A stretch of DNA of 19,879 bases from contig MPNW01001587.1 of the NCBI GenBank assembly GCA_011800805.1, positions 15,905 to 35,783 of the forward strand, written 5' to 3'. The position numbers were made by a program, and so were the translations under genes. Shown one piece after another: positions 1 to 11,121 of this stretch. This stretch comes from Hirudo medicinalis (Eukaryota > Annelida > Clitellata > Hirudinida > Hirudinidae). A model generated the notes under the pieces. That model did not search any database and was not told where the DNA came from. It saw only the letters and a list, made by a program, of their open reading frames with translations. Position 1 is the first letter of the stretch; each line of letters begins with the position of its first letter.

Positions 1-6
1 AAACAG

Positions 7-1636
7 TGACCTGTGGTTCTACTGAAACAAGGTGCTACGACAATTCTCGGTGCGTTCCACTCCGTTGGATTTGCGATGGAGATCGAGACTGCGTTGATAA
101 CAGCGACGAAATCGATTGTTGTTAGTTTTAGTATTCTGGTTATCTTATGTTTTAGATACTCTTTTAGTACACCGCTTTTTTATTGTGTCAATATTACAGT
201 ATTTAAAAATAAGTATTTGTGCAATTATAACAATGATATTATTTGTTTACTAATTATTGGCTTAATTGTAATAATAATGATGATTGTTTAGACCGAAGAC
301 TTACAACAACAGCAGCAACAACAAACACAGCACAAAGTTGTATGAGATTCCATTGTTAACTACATTTATAATTTCTAACAAAAGGTCTTAATAAAATCTA
401 AAGCAGAAGTGATTTCAAGTATTTAGTTTAATTTTGAACATAATCCTTGAAATTACTACGTGTCTCATTGTGTGTTATTGTCTTGGATTTGCAACAGATT
501 TCCTTTGAGATTTGTTCGGATTACAGTAATTTGTTATTCATTACTTAGCGGGATGTAGTGCTGGTCAAGTGAAGTGCTCCAATTCCACACAATGCATTCC
601 CGCCTATTGGGTCTGCGATGGTTTCAGAGATTGTAGCGACAATAGCGACGAAATTAACTGCTGTTAGTTTCCCATAAAAAGTTCAAAATGTTAAATTAAA
701 TTCAATGTATTTACTCGAATTGAAATGATTTTTAATTTTGTTCAGTTTTTTTTTAAGTATTTTATCCCAATTCTGTTCCTCTAGCTATGCTTCAATATTA
801 AATTTATGTGACATCATAATCACTATATTTTTTCTTAGTATTTTGTAGCAATTAATTTAATTATTTGTTTTCTTTAATTTTATAATTTGTTTATTCATGG
901 TTAGCTCGCCTTCGTGACAATAATCTTGCTGATGATCGGCAACCATTGACAACCACAGAATCACAACCAAACCGTACCGATCATACCCTTCGGAAAAATG
1001 GTAATTCCTAATATTTCTGAAAAGTTTACCCAACCTGACATTACAATCTATATAAAGGACTAATATTAATAATTACTGCTTTGGATTTATAACTTTTAAA
1101 TTGCAAAAAACATGTATATCTGAGAATTACACATTTTCAGATCACAAACCAACTGTTGTTTCCGATCACCATACATCGGAATATCCAAGAGAGCAACTAA
1201 CAACTCAAGAGTCTCAAACTCTGGTAAGAAAAGTCACTGCTTGAGGATTTGTGTTTAGCATATTTTTGATACTCATACTCAAGTGCGATTCCCCAAATTG
1301 TGGGCGTGACGAATTCGATGCAAGTTTGGGCTGAAATAACTTTTCCCGGCTCCCGATGTTATTAGACATAGTAATTTTACAATTAAAATAATCTATTTAT
1401 AATATTGGCTAATTTTGAACAAGTTGATCTCCTAGTATTAATGAATCACCAACACATAAATCAACTTCGTAAATAACCAACCAAGTCATCGTCGGTGAAA
1501 AATACATTTTAGAAAGTTACAATTTTGTAAACAAAAATGATGAATGAGTGCAATGTTGAACAATTTATTATAAATCTTTAATTTCAATTTTTGAAAATCG
1601 TTTAAGCCTCAAGCAGAAGCAACTGATCATCCGTAA
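7..1636 (+). CDS. Gene A (5' truncated): LDLa repeat protein with Thr-rich linkers
   Basis: Exons read at 7-120, 292-339, 549-662, 905-1000, 1141-1223 and 1607-1636. The first exon begins directly after an AG at the window edge, so the 5' part lies outside. Exons 7-120 and 549-662 each encode one complete six-Cys LDLa repeat with the calcium motif ([16 protein letters not shown] and [16 protein letters not shown]). Both are exactly 114 nt, phase 1 at both ends, with a GTTAGT donor. Exon 292-339 is Thr-rich ([11 protein letters not shown]) and matches a gene B exon. The last exons are polar, His/Thr/Gln-rich linker. There is no transmembrane segment in the part seen, so the protein is probably secreted. 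The 3' end is uncertain: splicing at 1607 gives a stop at 1634-1636, whereas an acceptor at 1617 stays open to a GTAAAT donor at 1653 and a further exon at 1773 stopping at 1815-1817. LDLa identity is sure from the cysteines; ligand and role are unknown. Confidence 0.75.
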
Positions 1637-2966
1637 AGATGCACGGGACAAGGTAAATATAATTAGACATTACAAGTAATAAGATGTTTATTTACCAATA
1701 GTAAATCGATTGAGAATTATTTCTGATTTTTAAACAATTGATTTGTTTTTTGCTTTTGTTTTTTTTTTTAAGGCAAAGAAAATGGCTTCCTTAACGAACA
1801 CATTGTTATGCATTTAGAAATATTAGAATCGCTTTGAACTAATTTGACAATTCTCACATTTGCCATGAATCAGAAGAAATTACTGACAAACATTTGCCAA
1901 GTTTTGCAACTAATTTCCGCGGTGTTTCAAAGTGGAACGAGAATTTTAATATAACGATGACATGTTAAGCTTCTACATCTCTTCGCATATTTTAATGTCA
2001 TTAATATTGTGTAGTATTTAACTAATCATTTTTGTTATTATTAGATTCGCTTGAAGTAAAATGTTTGAAAATCGAATCAACTTTGTGTCTAACGGTTAAT
2101 GTCGACATGTTTAATGAATTGCCTGGGTTAATCGCCTCTGACGCTATGCAAATGGCGCATTATAATTATTATTATTATTATTGATTACAAATTTAATACT
2201 CAGGCTTTCGAATAAATTTAAAAGGAGCAATCGAACGTTTCAAAATCTCGAAACAAATGAAAAGGTTGAGAGGAGGATTACCAACCTGTTTTACCAACGA
2301 AAATGTAATGTTAAGTTACACCACACTAGAAGGTCATTAATGCGGAAAAATTATGAGTTTAATATCTGTGGACAAGTTAGATTATCACTTACAAACAATT
2401 GCAGAAATCCTAAGAACAAACCATTCCTCTTACTTTGTGAGGGTGTTCAAGACTGAGCCAAGAGACCATGGGACCTGTGTTATATTTCTGATTCTTATTT
2501 TGTGCATTTGAGTCTTATTTCATTTAGGTCCATTTATGTCGTTGTTTATGTCCATGAATCACTCGAAAGTATGAAAAGAGGAACTTACGTAACAAATCAG
2601 CATAACAAAGAGCAAGTTGGTACTTCGTGAATCTTGCAATCACTTTTCGAATGTCGATTGACAGCTTCTAAATACGGATTGTGGATTCACAAGACGATTG
2701 TGAAATCATTTTGGATCAAATCTTCAAATCCAATCAAAGAAATCCCAATTAGAAATCATTATTTGAGTAATAATAATTAATAATAATAATTAATAACTAA
2801 TAAAATATCTCATAAAATTGAAAAACATTTCGAACTCAAACATGAAATTGCAAGGTTGACAATCGTTGAAATCTTCTATCGTTCAAAAGATTGAGTTACT
2901 GCACAATAATTTATTATTATTATTTAATTAGTTAATTTAANTTCTGTTATTTTCAATACCAAAGTA
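1637..2966. other. Gene-free AT-rich stretch downstream of gene A (diverged tail repeat)
   Basis: I see no convincing coding exon apart from the possible alternative last exon of gene A at 1773-1817. Several short stretches resemble sequence downstream of gene B and at 7505-8040. Examples are a segment with GACATGTTAAGC near 1957, and one with a shared GATTCGCTTG near 2044 (again near 7932). ATT microsatellites occur near 2163-2182 and 2767-2800. One unresolved base (n) is at 2941. The ATG-less open stretch at 2181-2456 has basic, low-complexity content and no recognisable domain. Confidence 0.5.
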
Positions 2967-3168
2967 TGAACTATTCACTGCCCTCTAATGTCCAAATTCT
3001 CGATTGGAATCACTTTCCATAACGTCACTGTGGTATTTAGTCATTTTGAGAAATACAATTTGATCCAGAAGTTGTTTGTTGTGAAATACAATTATTACAA
3101 ACATTTCACAAATCCGAACTAGAATACAATGAGAAGGCGTCACTCAAACATCGTAAAATACCATCTAA
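2967..3168. repeat. Conserved ~200 bp downstream block, copy 1
   Basis: This block matches 6924-7122 almost base for base. By eye there are about seven substitutions, one 7-base insertion here and one 4-base insertion in the other copy. Weaker similarity extends upstream to about 2816. It lies 417 bp before the start codon of gene B. An open frame in the other copy is broken here by the 7-base insertion and by a TAG, so it is not a conserved coding exon. It could be a duplicated regulatory segment or part of a dispersed repeat. Confidence 0.75.
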
Positions 3169-3240
3169 ACTCAATAGTTTCTATTAAGCGAAATATCACA
3201 CAATTAGCTGTCGCTTAGCTTAAGAACAGTTAGGCTAAGA

Positions 3241-3299
3241 ATGATAATAATAACGATGATGACGATAATAATAAGAATAATAATAATAATAATAAATGA
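3241..3299. repeat. AAT/GAT-type trinucleotide microsatellite
   Basis: Imperfect trinucleotide run dominated by AAT, with interspersed GAT and GAC units. Confidence 0.8.
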
Positions 3300-3524
3300 A
3301 ATAATAAAAAGCCAAAATAATACGAACAATAATTTGTTTAAAAGCAGTGCGAAACTAGTAACTGTTCGAATCAGACTCCATCCAACTTGAGGGGAATCTC
3401 AAGGTTAAGGTGATGTTTTCTCGTGGCAAATATATATCGAAATTGTTATTAATATGTTATTAATATGATTATAATAACACTCGAAGGCAAAAATATGAAT
3501 GTGAAATTTAAAATGATGAAAGGT

Positions 3525-3530
3525 TATAAA
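3525..3530 (+). promoter_or_regulatory. Candidate TATA box of gene B
   Basis: TATAAA lies 55 bp upstream of the ATG at 3585. That would put transcription start near 3555 and leave a short 5' leader. Such strings are common in DNA this AT-rich, so the call rests only on position. Confidence 0.35.
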
Positions 3531-3584
3531 TGTGTATTTCAATAATTTGTTTTATCAGATTAAGATTCGTAGATTACCAGAGTT

Positions 3585-6197
3585 ATGAGTGTCATGCTGA
3601 AACTGATTATTGTCGGCAGTCTTCTCAATTGGGGTGAGTATTTTAGTTAATAACTGTTCAAATATTATTATAATCTGTTTCTAGTTGTTGTTTTTTGTTA
3701 TGAGTAATAATAATAATAATATTTTTCAGTCCAACTCCTATCGGCAGGTTTGTTTAATACGAATTGATTTTATTAAATTGAATAATCGCGATCAGCGGTT
3801 TTAACCAGGTAGTCTCTATTCAAAGCCTACTCACGTCGTTGATATGCGAGCCCATTCAGAGATTGTAATGAAAAGATTTGGTGCATCATATGAAATTTAA
3901 AATAAACATATTTTCAAATTAATTATTAATCAAGTAATAATATAAAAATAATAATTTATAAAAAAAATTAATTTATTGTATTTAATAAAGTAATGATTTA
4001 CATGTAACAAAAAAAAATTATTTATAATTTTGCAGAGCAGATCTTACTAACGAAAGTTCGTAACGTTACAGGTAAGTGAAACAAACTTCCATGTTTAAAG
4101 CTGAAATTAATTTGTTGTTTAAAATTTTTTCTAAATTAAAAAATCATTTAAGAACATTCAGTTTGCAATGCTCAAGATTTGACAAACACAAAAGCTTAAA
4201 ATCGTGATTTCATGAGCGTGAGAAATGTTCCGTTGAGAAAACAAACCCAGGCACAAATTCTATAATCATTTACGATCGGCAAACGATGGTGTTGTTTTCA
4301 AGCCCGTAACTTAAATGGTAAAAACCCATTACAAACATGTTAATAATAGCAAGGTGATAATGTAAGATAAAGTTTCTTTCTTCAGAGCAAAGACCTTCTC
4401 TTGTTACAACACCAAAACGTACTCCAAAACCGACACCAGGTCCAAACACAACGCCTTTTTGTAAGGAAGCTTGTATTTCTCTAAATTTCTAATTAATCAT
4501 CATATTTTTTTCGAGTTTACGTTTATGAAACGTTTCTAAGTTGTGCAGTTCTAAGGCTTGTTTGTTGTTTTCAAGATTCAAAAACTTTTTTAAATAATAC
4601 ATTGATTGTGTAAGCATTCTTTCTAACAGATGATTTTTGAAATCTTTTCACGAAAGAATGAAAATCTAGCAAATTTCTTAGATCACATGCTGTAGCATAC
4701 ATAGCACAGCACTGGTAAATTATGATAAATTTATTTCTGCAATTATCCCCAAAAACAGTGAATTGCAATCAGGACCAAGTGAAGTGCTACGACCTTTCAC
4801 GATGCCTGCCAATCTCATGGATTTGCGACGGAATTAAAGACTGTGTCGATAATAGCGACGAAATAGATTGTTGTTAGTCATTACTAGTTTGTGAGTTAAA
4901 CACTAAATCGATTTTAAATTGAATTACCTTTGTAATTAAAACTAAATACTTACTCAGCTAGAAGACAAACAACCTCGACAGGCACAACAACGACAACATT
5001 TTGTAAGCAATTTAAACACTGTGATTTAAAAATATATTATTCTATATATTATTATATATTATTTTTTATGTTATTATATATATGAAAAATAATAATAATC
5101 TCTGAAATTCAAACAAAATCTTCAGACAGAAGGACAACAGCCTTAGCAAGTTCAACAAACACAACAACATTTCGTAAGCTTTCGTGTTGTTTCTCATTAT
5201 TCAGCATTAATTAATGAAATTAATGGCTGATTGTTTCGAATTTGCAAGTAATTATTAGCAATGGATTTTCCAGAATAAATTTTATTTGCAATTACAACAA
5301 CCTTCCAGGTCAAAGTCTTTTTCCTACTACAGCCACAGTCCCAAGAACAACAGGAACACTTTGTGAGGAAGACCCCAATTACTAAATTTCTAAATTTGAA
5401 AACTTAACGAGATATTCGTTAATAAATAATATTTTTATCGTTTCAAATTACATGTGACACTCAAGACACACGTGCTATTAAGACGTACATTAATTTTAAT
5501 TTCAATTTTAATCCGATTGACAGTAGGAATTCCTGAGTTTTCTGACATTCTATCGTGTCATTATTGTCATGCAATGCAATCAAATTCTTCACGAATTCAT
5601 GACATGCATGGCTCGATAATGCAGTATTTGATTTTAAAATAACATTTATAAATATTATTATTATTATTTTCTAAATATTAGCTTGCAGCCTTCACGTAAG
5701 GCGCCACAACATTTCTATATCAATCTAGGTCAATAAATTGGGCTGAGATTTTATTGAGATTGTGCTGATAACGGAGATGAAATAGATTAGTTTACTTAAT
5801 TATTAATTAATTAATTTATTTATTTATTTCAACAATCCCAAAATTTTTAAATAGAATTACTTTTGTTGTTTACTTTCCAACTACTGCAGATCGAAAACTT
5901 CCTGAAACTCCAACAATCGCTAACACAACCACAAGAAAACTATGTAATTCAACCTCTCTTTCTCTAAATTTCTAATATTACGCATAATATCTAATAAGAC
6001 ATTCCTATTTAAAAGACTAAGATAAATAAAATCTTTTAAGTTGCAAATGCTTTCATAACCAATTCAAATGTAAACAAATTTAATCACGACTTCGGCAATT
6101 CTGAAACTAAATCACAAAAATTATTTAAATTATGTAAACTAATGAGCTAAATTATTGAATTTAAAAAAATGCAGTAAGTATCTTGAACAGCAATTAA
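3585..6197 (+). CDS. Gene B: secreted LDLa / Thr-rich protein
   Basis: Exons: 3585-3633, 3730-3747, 4036-4071, 4386-4460, 4759-4872, 4958-5002, 5126-5173, 5309-5362, 5890-5943 and probably 6175-6197, about 171 residues. Every internal junction is phase 1. Exon 1 encodes a hydrophobic signal peptide (MSVMLKLIIVGSLLNWG). Two tiny exons (18 and 36 nt) follow, then a Pro/Thr linker. Exon 4759-4872 is one intact LDLa repeat with six Cys and the motif WICDGIKDC..NSDEIDC. Four Thr-rich exons come next, likely O-glycosylated stalk. No transmembrane segment is visible, so secretion is expected. The decayed LDLa exon at 5682-5790 is presumably skipped, which keeps the frame because 5309-5362 and 5890-5943 are both phase 1. 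The last exon has a weak acceptor but ends 10 nt before an AATAAA. Alternatively exon 5890 reads on to a stop at 5970-5972. Function unknown. Confidence 0.72.
4759..4872 (+). other. LDLa domain exon of gene B
   Basis: Single-domain symmetric exon of 114 nt, phase 1-1, the same length as the two gene A LDLa exons and with the same GTTAGT donor. It encodes the six cysteines and the acidic calcium-binding cluster near the C-terminal end (DNSDEIDC), so fold and calcium binding should be intact. It is an in-register homologue of the broken copy at 5682-5790. Confidence 0.85.
5682..5790 (+). pseudogene. Decayed LDLa exon inside gene B
   Basis: The sequence aligns along its length with the LDLa exons at 7-120 and 4759-4872, and ends with a recognisable DCADNGDEID. 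The acceptor AG before 5682 is present. However, one conserved Cys codon has become CGC, an in-frame TAG (5725-5727) interrupts the repeat, a 1-base indel changes frame, and the final Cys and GTTAGT donor are lost. It sits 373 bp after the exon start at 5309, exactly the spacing from 4386 to 4759, so it is the LDLa member of a duplicated module. Skipping it leaves the gene B frame intact. Confidence 0.75.
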
Positions 6198-6207
6198 TAT
6201 TTATTTC

Positions 6208-6223
6208 AATAAAATCCAATAAA
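6208..6223 (+). terminator. Candidate polyadenylation signals of gene B
   Basis: Two AATAAA hexamers (6208-6213 and 6218-6223) follow just after the proposed stop at 6195-6197, implying a very short 3' UTR. AT-rich background makes chance hits common. Confidence 0.35.
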
Positions 6224-6923
6224 TTTATTTTTAAAGAAATTGAAAAGTCCCTGGTGGTGTTTGAGAAGATTGGTTCGAGGTAAATGACGTCACTAAAATA
6301 TTATTTATTAATCGTTTGTTATTATTATTATTATTATTATTGTTGTTATTGTTATTATTGTTATTATTATTATTATTATTGTTTTTATTATTATTAATAT
6401 TATTATTACTAATTAAAGGGGGAAAGATTAAATATTTGTGAATATTTAAATTACTTAAATATTTTAATTTTATTAATTTTTCCTTGTAACTTTTAGGTCA
6501 AAGAAATAGCCCTCCCCGACAAAAACTTTATTTTTGACTTACTTCAAGAAGTCACAATTTTGTGGTTTAACAACTCCAAAGATAAATCGCAACAAACATG
6601 TTTATTTACAAGCTATGTTTGATAAATTAAATTTTTATTTATTATTTTTGAGTAATCAATTCCAATGAAGCGGTAACATGTTAAGCATTGTCTTTGCATT
6701 AATTGAGATTCTTAATATTAAAAAAAAATAAAAATTAGAAATCATTATATAAATATTGAGTGTTACCCACAATAAATTGAACCAGCCAAAGAAACAATAT
6801 GAACTCAAACATGTTGCTATTGAAAGGTTAGCGCAAATGCGTCATCAAAAATTTCAAAAGGCTGAGTTACTGCGCAATATGTCAATAATATTATTTGATT
6901 CTGTTATTTTCATTAATGAATAG
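6224..6923. other. Gene-free stretch downstream of gene B (tail repeat, copy 2)
   Basis: No supported exon. An exon-like piece at 6237-6281 followed by GTAAAT, and another after TTTTAG at 6496, resemble pieces downstream of gene A (1607-1652 and 1773 onward) and at 7505-7700. They may be relic last exons of this family. The piece at 6237 cannot join gene B in frame, since a phase-1 T before its AA gives a stop. An ATT microsatellite fills 6318-6409. Confidence 0.45.
6318..6409. repeat. ATT/GTT trinucleotide microsatellite
   Basis: About 90 bp of ATT units with GTT interruptions. Confidence 0.9.
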
Positions 6924-7122
6924 TGAACTATTCACTGCCCTCTAAATTCTCGATTGGAATCACTTTCCATAACGTCACTGTGGTATTTAGTTATTTTGAG
7001 AAATACAATTTGATCCAGAAGTTGTTTGTTGTGAAATACAATTATTACAAACATTTCACAAACCCAAACCGGAATACAATGAGAAGGCGTTACTCAAACA
7101 ACGTAAAATAAATACCATCTAA
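6924..7122. repeat. Conserved ~200 bp downstream block, copy 2
   Basis: Near-identical direct copy of 2967-3168. The match fades to weaker similarity upstream (about 6775) and stops after 7122. An open frame of 62 codons runs through this copy without an ATG start, but the first copy carries a frameshift and a stop in it. The block follows gene B as the first copy follows gene A, so it probably travelled with the gene duplication. It is far better conserved than the DNA around it. Confidence 0.75.
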
Positions 7123-7303
7123 CTTAATAGTTGCTACGAAAATGAGCGAAAGCTCTGTTGACAGATTGGTATTCTGTCAGCTGAGGTGTCTGCTTCCTTG
7201 AAGCTTTGATTTGCATTTGATTTGATAGTTGGTAGTTGCAATGTAGTTTAAATGTTTAAAACATTTGTTTAAAAAAAATATCAAATCTATTAATGGTTCC
7301 GCG

Positions 7304-7420
7304 TATATATATATAACTTATAATATAATATAATACATATATATATATATATATATACATGTATATATATATATATATATATACATATACATGTATACAT
7401 ATACATATACATATATATAA
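7304..7420. repeat. TA/CATA dinucleotide microsatellite
   Basis: Long run of TA dinucleotides, with CA and GTA interruptions toward the 3' side. Length is likely polymorphic. Confidence 0.9.
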
Positions 7421-7504
7421 TATGCTTATATTTCTAGTTGAATTTTTTTTTAACTAAATTGCCAAATTACTCCGTTTGTGAAATGCCAAAGGAAAATTTG
7501 AAAT

Positions 7505-8040
7505 CCAATGTAATTATTTCAAGTTCTCAAAAGAAAATGAAAACCGTTTGATGGGAAGATTGGCTTCACGTTAAATGCAGTCTCAAACTATTTCTAATAC
7601 ATCATTATTATCCTTTCTTAAATCTTAATTGTCTTAATTTTTAGGTCAGAGAAAACTCTCTCAACAAAAACTCTTTTTTCATTTATTCAAAAAACTTGCA
7701 ACTGTAATTATTTAACAATCCTCATATTTCCAGGGATGAAATTTCTGACAAACATTCGTCAAGTTTAAGAAGTGCTTTTTGAGATGTTAACAAAGGGAAT
7801 GAGATTTCTAACATAACTGTGGCAAATTAAACTTTTTATCTTTGTCTTTAGCATTAATATCAATAATATTTATATTAAAAATTTAATGTTATTAATATTT
7901 AATAGAATTTAATAACTAGCTATTATTACTCGATTCGCTTGCAGCGAAATTTTTGAAAATCAAATTAACTTTCTTAATACAATGTCGGCCTGTTTAATAA
8001 AGTGCACGTTTCAAACTCTTGAAATAAATGGGTCGTTGCA
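7505..8040. repeat. Third, diverged copy of the gene-tail segment
   Basis: Order and local matches follow the downstream region of gene A: a GAAGATTGG piece near 7555, TTTTTAG then GTCAGAGAAAAC near 7640, CTGACAAACATTC near 7745 (1881 in copy 1), GATTCGCTTG near 7932 (2044) and CGTTTCAAA near 8008 (2235). No LDLa or Thr-rich exon precedes it, so it looks like an orphan tail left by a third duplication. No coding call is supported. Confidence 0.5.
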
Positions 8041-8467
8041 AAAAGGATCATTGAATCAACCAAAATATTTATTGCTTTGCTTGTGCAGAGGTTCTGCTCT
8101 TACTGTCGAAAAATCGTATATTCAATATTTCTGGACAGGTTGAATATCCTTTCACATTCCTCTTTGCTTATCCCTTCATTCATCTTTGGCAGTTTTATCC
8201 CAGCATCTACAAACACATCAGTTACATGACATGGATACAATCGATCCAAGTACAGCTGTACAACAATCAATGCATCTATCTAACATTAGAACTTTGCACC
8301 GCATTGAAGGCTCTGCTTTTAAATTGAAAAATTGTTTAATCAATAATACAATATGATTGAACAAGTTAAATTAACACCCACGTATTTTAATAACAGTCAC
8401 CATTGTTTAGCGTTGAAACTTCATGTTTAACGAATTACTATAGCATCAATAATCATCTGAGGGAATG
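8041..8467. other. Upstream region of gene C, no gene seen
   Basis: No exon or RNA gene recognised. A perfect 12-base palindrome containing an E-box core (GTACAGCTGTAC) lies at 8250-8261. With the TATA element just downstream it could be promoter sequence, but that is guesswork. Confidence 0.4.
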
Positions 8468-8475
8468 TATAAAAG
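8468..8475 (+). promoter_or_regulatory. TATA box of gene C
   Basis: TATAAAAG followed by GG, in a locally less AT-rich context, 125 bp before the start codon at 8593. Transcription would start near 8500, leaving a leader of roughly 95 nt. This is the best promoter element in the window. Confidence 0.55.
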
Positions 8476-8592
8476 GGAACATAGCAGGATGAGTGGAAAT
8501 ATTTTAATAATTAGTTTTTCTCCATTGCTGGTAGGTCATACCAACCAGGATAACTCTGAAAAGTCGAGAGGAAAGTGAAGCACACCGCAAAC

Positions 8593-11071
8593 ATGGTTCT
8601 GTGCTTCCTGCTGCCCATTCTTCTTGGATGTCTGCTTAGCTTAGGTGATGGTTAAAAGTAAAAATAATTCATTTTATTTAAAATATATATAAATTAATTA
8701 TTTTCCGTTTTAAGGCCACCCAAGCACACATCATTCGCAACAAGTGCACAATTCGAGCGGATTTGGTAATTAGATTCGCAATTTTTGTGAACAATTTTGT
8801 ATCATTCAATAAGAAATGTATCTTATCGGGATATTTATCAAAAAACGCCAGTTAACTAAAAGTAATAATTAATTGTTGGTAATTAGTACTACTTCGAATT
8901 GATGCACTACAATTTTATAGGCGATGATCCAACCCAAGATCCTTTCATTCATGATCAGCAACAGCCATCGACCAAAAAGTCTCCACCTGCCGTTATCTGC
9001 CGTAAGAAAAAATATCAATGCAATACTTGTTTATTAAAATAAATTTATGCAATCAAAATCTTTCTTTTTTCAGACAACGAAACAGATATGACTTCTACTC
9101 CTTATCCCCCGACATCGTTATCTCCATATCCTCAGACCAACCCTGCAACAGGTAGCGGCATAATAACATAATTTTTCTAATACATAATTTCCATTATAAA
9201 AAAAAATAAGGCACTTTTAATTTACATAAATTTCCAGGTAACACAGAAACAAATTCTGAAGAGCCACCTTCGTCGACTACTGACATTGACCTCTGTCGTG
9301 AGAAAAATTATCATTCTATAATTTGCTGTAATTTTCGAGTAACGTGTTTAATTGGTTTAATGATGAAGATATTGAGTTTGAGCAGATCTTGCTGATGCAC
9401 TTCATGTAGCACAGCTTCAGCCAAAAGATTTACTCTCTTTAATAAAAATCATTTTGCCATAATCGTGATCACAATTTATAGATAATAAGACGACTTCTGA
9501 TAAAGTTCCAACAACCATAGCAACCTTTGTTCAGACCGAAAATCCGCAATCCACCGCTGGAAATCTTTCAACCAGTCCATCTGGTAAGAACTACGTGAAT
9601 ATAAATATTTGGCATTATTCAAAAAAAAAAAAATATTAATTTTCAGATCCTAGCACGACTTATGAAAATATATTATCATCAACTCCAACGTCTCCTTACA
9701 ACGAAACCGAATCAACAACCAAGAATTCCCCAACTGACCAAACCAGTAAGTAACACCAACATTACACAAATACCTTACTGTAATTTTAACACATTTTCAA
9801 ACTTTACAGGTCCCGGCATAATTCATGGAAGTACGTCATCATCAAACAAACCATCTTCTTCCGACATTCCCGAACATCCTCCAACATCCAGTAAAGACCC
9901 CTCGACCACCACACCGAGTAAGAAACACTGAAAATTATTGTTATAATTTTTCATTAATAATCATTAACAATATTCTTACGATCAGTGATATTAATAAGTA
10001 ATTAGTAATTATTTGACTAGTAAAAATATAATATGTAATATTAGGACACAGCAAATTTTATTCAAACACGGAACATTCGGGAATATTCTCAGCCAGCACA
10101 CCAAAAGTTACACGGTCAACAAGCAAAAACTCTCCGGGCGGTAAAAAAGAACACTCCAATATTCTGCAAACCTTTAACATTAATTGAAAATAAATTGAAA
10201 CAGTTTTAAATTTTAACTTTATCGTAACCTAAATGAAGACTTTGTGAGAGTGTAATATTTTGTAATAATTATATATATTATAATATTTTAATTATTATTA
10301 AAATTAATATATTGTAACTATTATGATTATTAATAATAATTATATGTTCACATAGTTTCAGGTGATAGCACAGCTTACGGTTCCTTTTCTAAGTCGATCC
10401 AAACTATATCGACCAACACCAACACACCTGAGATTTCTGAAACCAGCAAGAAATTAAACAATACTTTACAATAATGCCTTAAAAAGTTTACAAATGTTCA
10501 TGCATTTTCAGGTCCGATCATAACCAGTGGAAGTACACCATCAACCAAAATATACCCAATTAATACACTCGATAATACACACCCTTACAGCAAAAACTCT
10601 CCAACCAACCAACCCAGTTAGGGACCATCAATTTATAATATTCTGGAAAAACTTATGATTTATTATATAATTAATAATGTATGCTGAAAACGATGACAAA
10701 TTTCTTGTAATCAATAAATAACTAATTCTCAGGTAGTGATCCAATTTATGGTTCCTTTTCAACAACCCGAAACCTCTCAACCAGCCTACCATACACGGCC
10801 GGCCCTACCGGTACGAAGCACTAATATTACTTTTATCACAAATGTTTTGGAACTTTGTCGTGAGAGTGTTACAAATTTTCCATTTTTCATATTTTCCATA
10901 TTTCAAATTTTCAGGAGCATTTATCTTTAATTATTAATTAGCAAAATATTACATTGGAATATTTGTAGGACATGAAACAACTTATGGAGCACAACAACCA
11001 TCATCACCATCATCATCACCAGCACCATCACAATCACCACCACCACCATCCATCATCATCCATCATCATCA

Positions 11072-11121
<50 letters not shown>

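Noticed and set aside
13..291. 92-codon open frame at the window start
   Set aside because: It reads the LDLa exon out of frame and runs into the intron; the cysteine pattern lies in another frame.
2181..2456. 91-codon open frame after gene A
   Set aside because: It starts without an ATG in repeat-rich AT DNA, has no domain, and its tail-copy counterparts do not keep the frame.
5454..5642. 62-codon open frame with a hydrophobic start
   Set aside because: It lies wholly within an intron of gene B, has no ATG at its start and no paralogue.
6923..7111. Open frame in the conserved block
   Set aside because: The other copy has a 7-base insertion and a TAG in this frame, so it is not conserved as protein.
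10825..10851. Possible extra gene C exon ending GAACTTTGTC before GTGAGA
   Set aside because: It resembles the end of exon 9238-9297, but no acceptor gives a phase-1 start.
10917..10942. Short terminal exon of gene C after TTTTCAG at 10916
   Set aside because: It would add a few residues before a stop, while the 10969 exon matches the repeat family start (x-x-x-Y-G-A) in correct phase.
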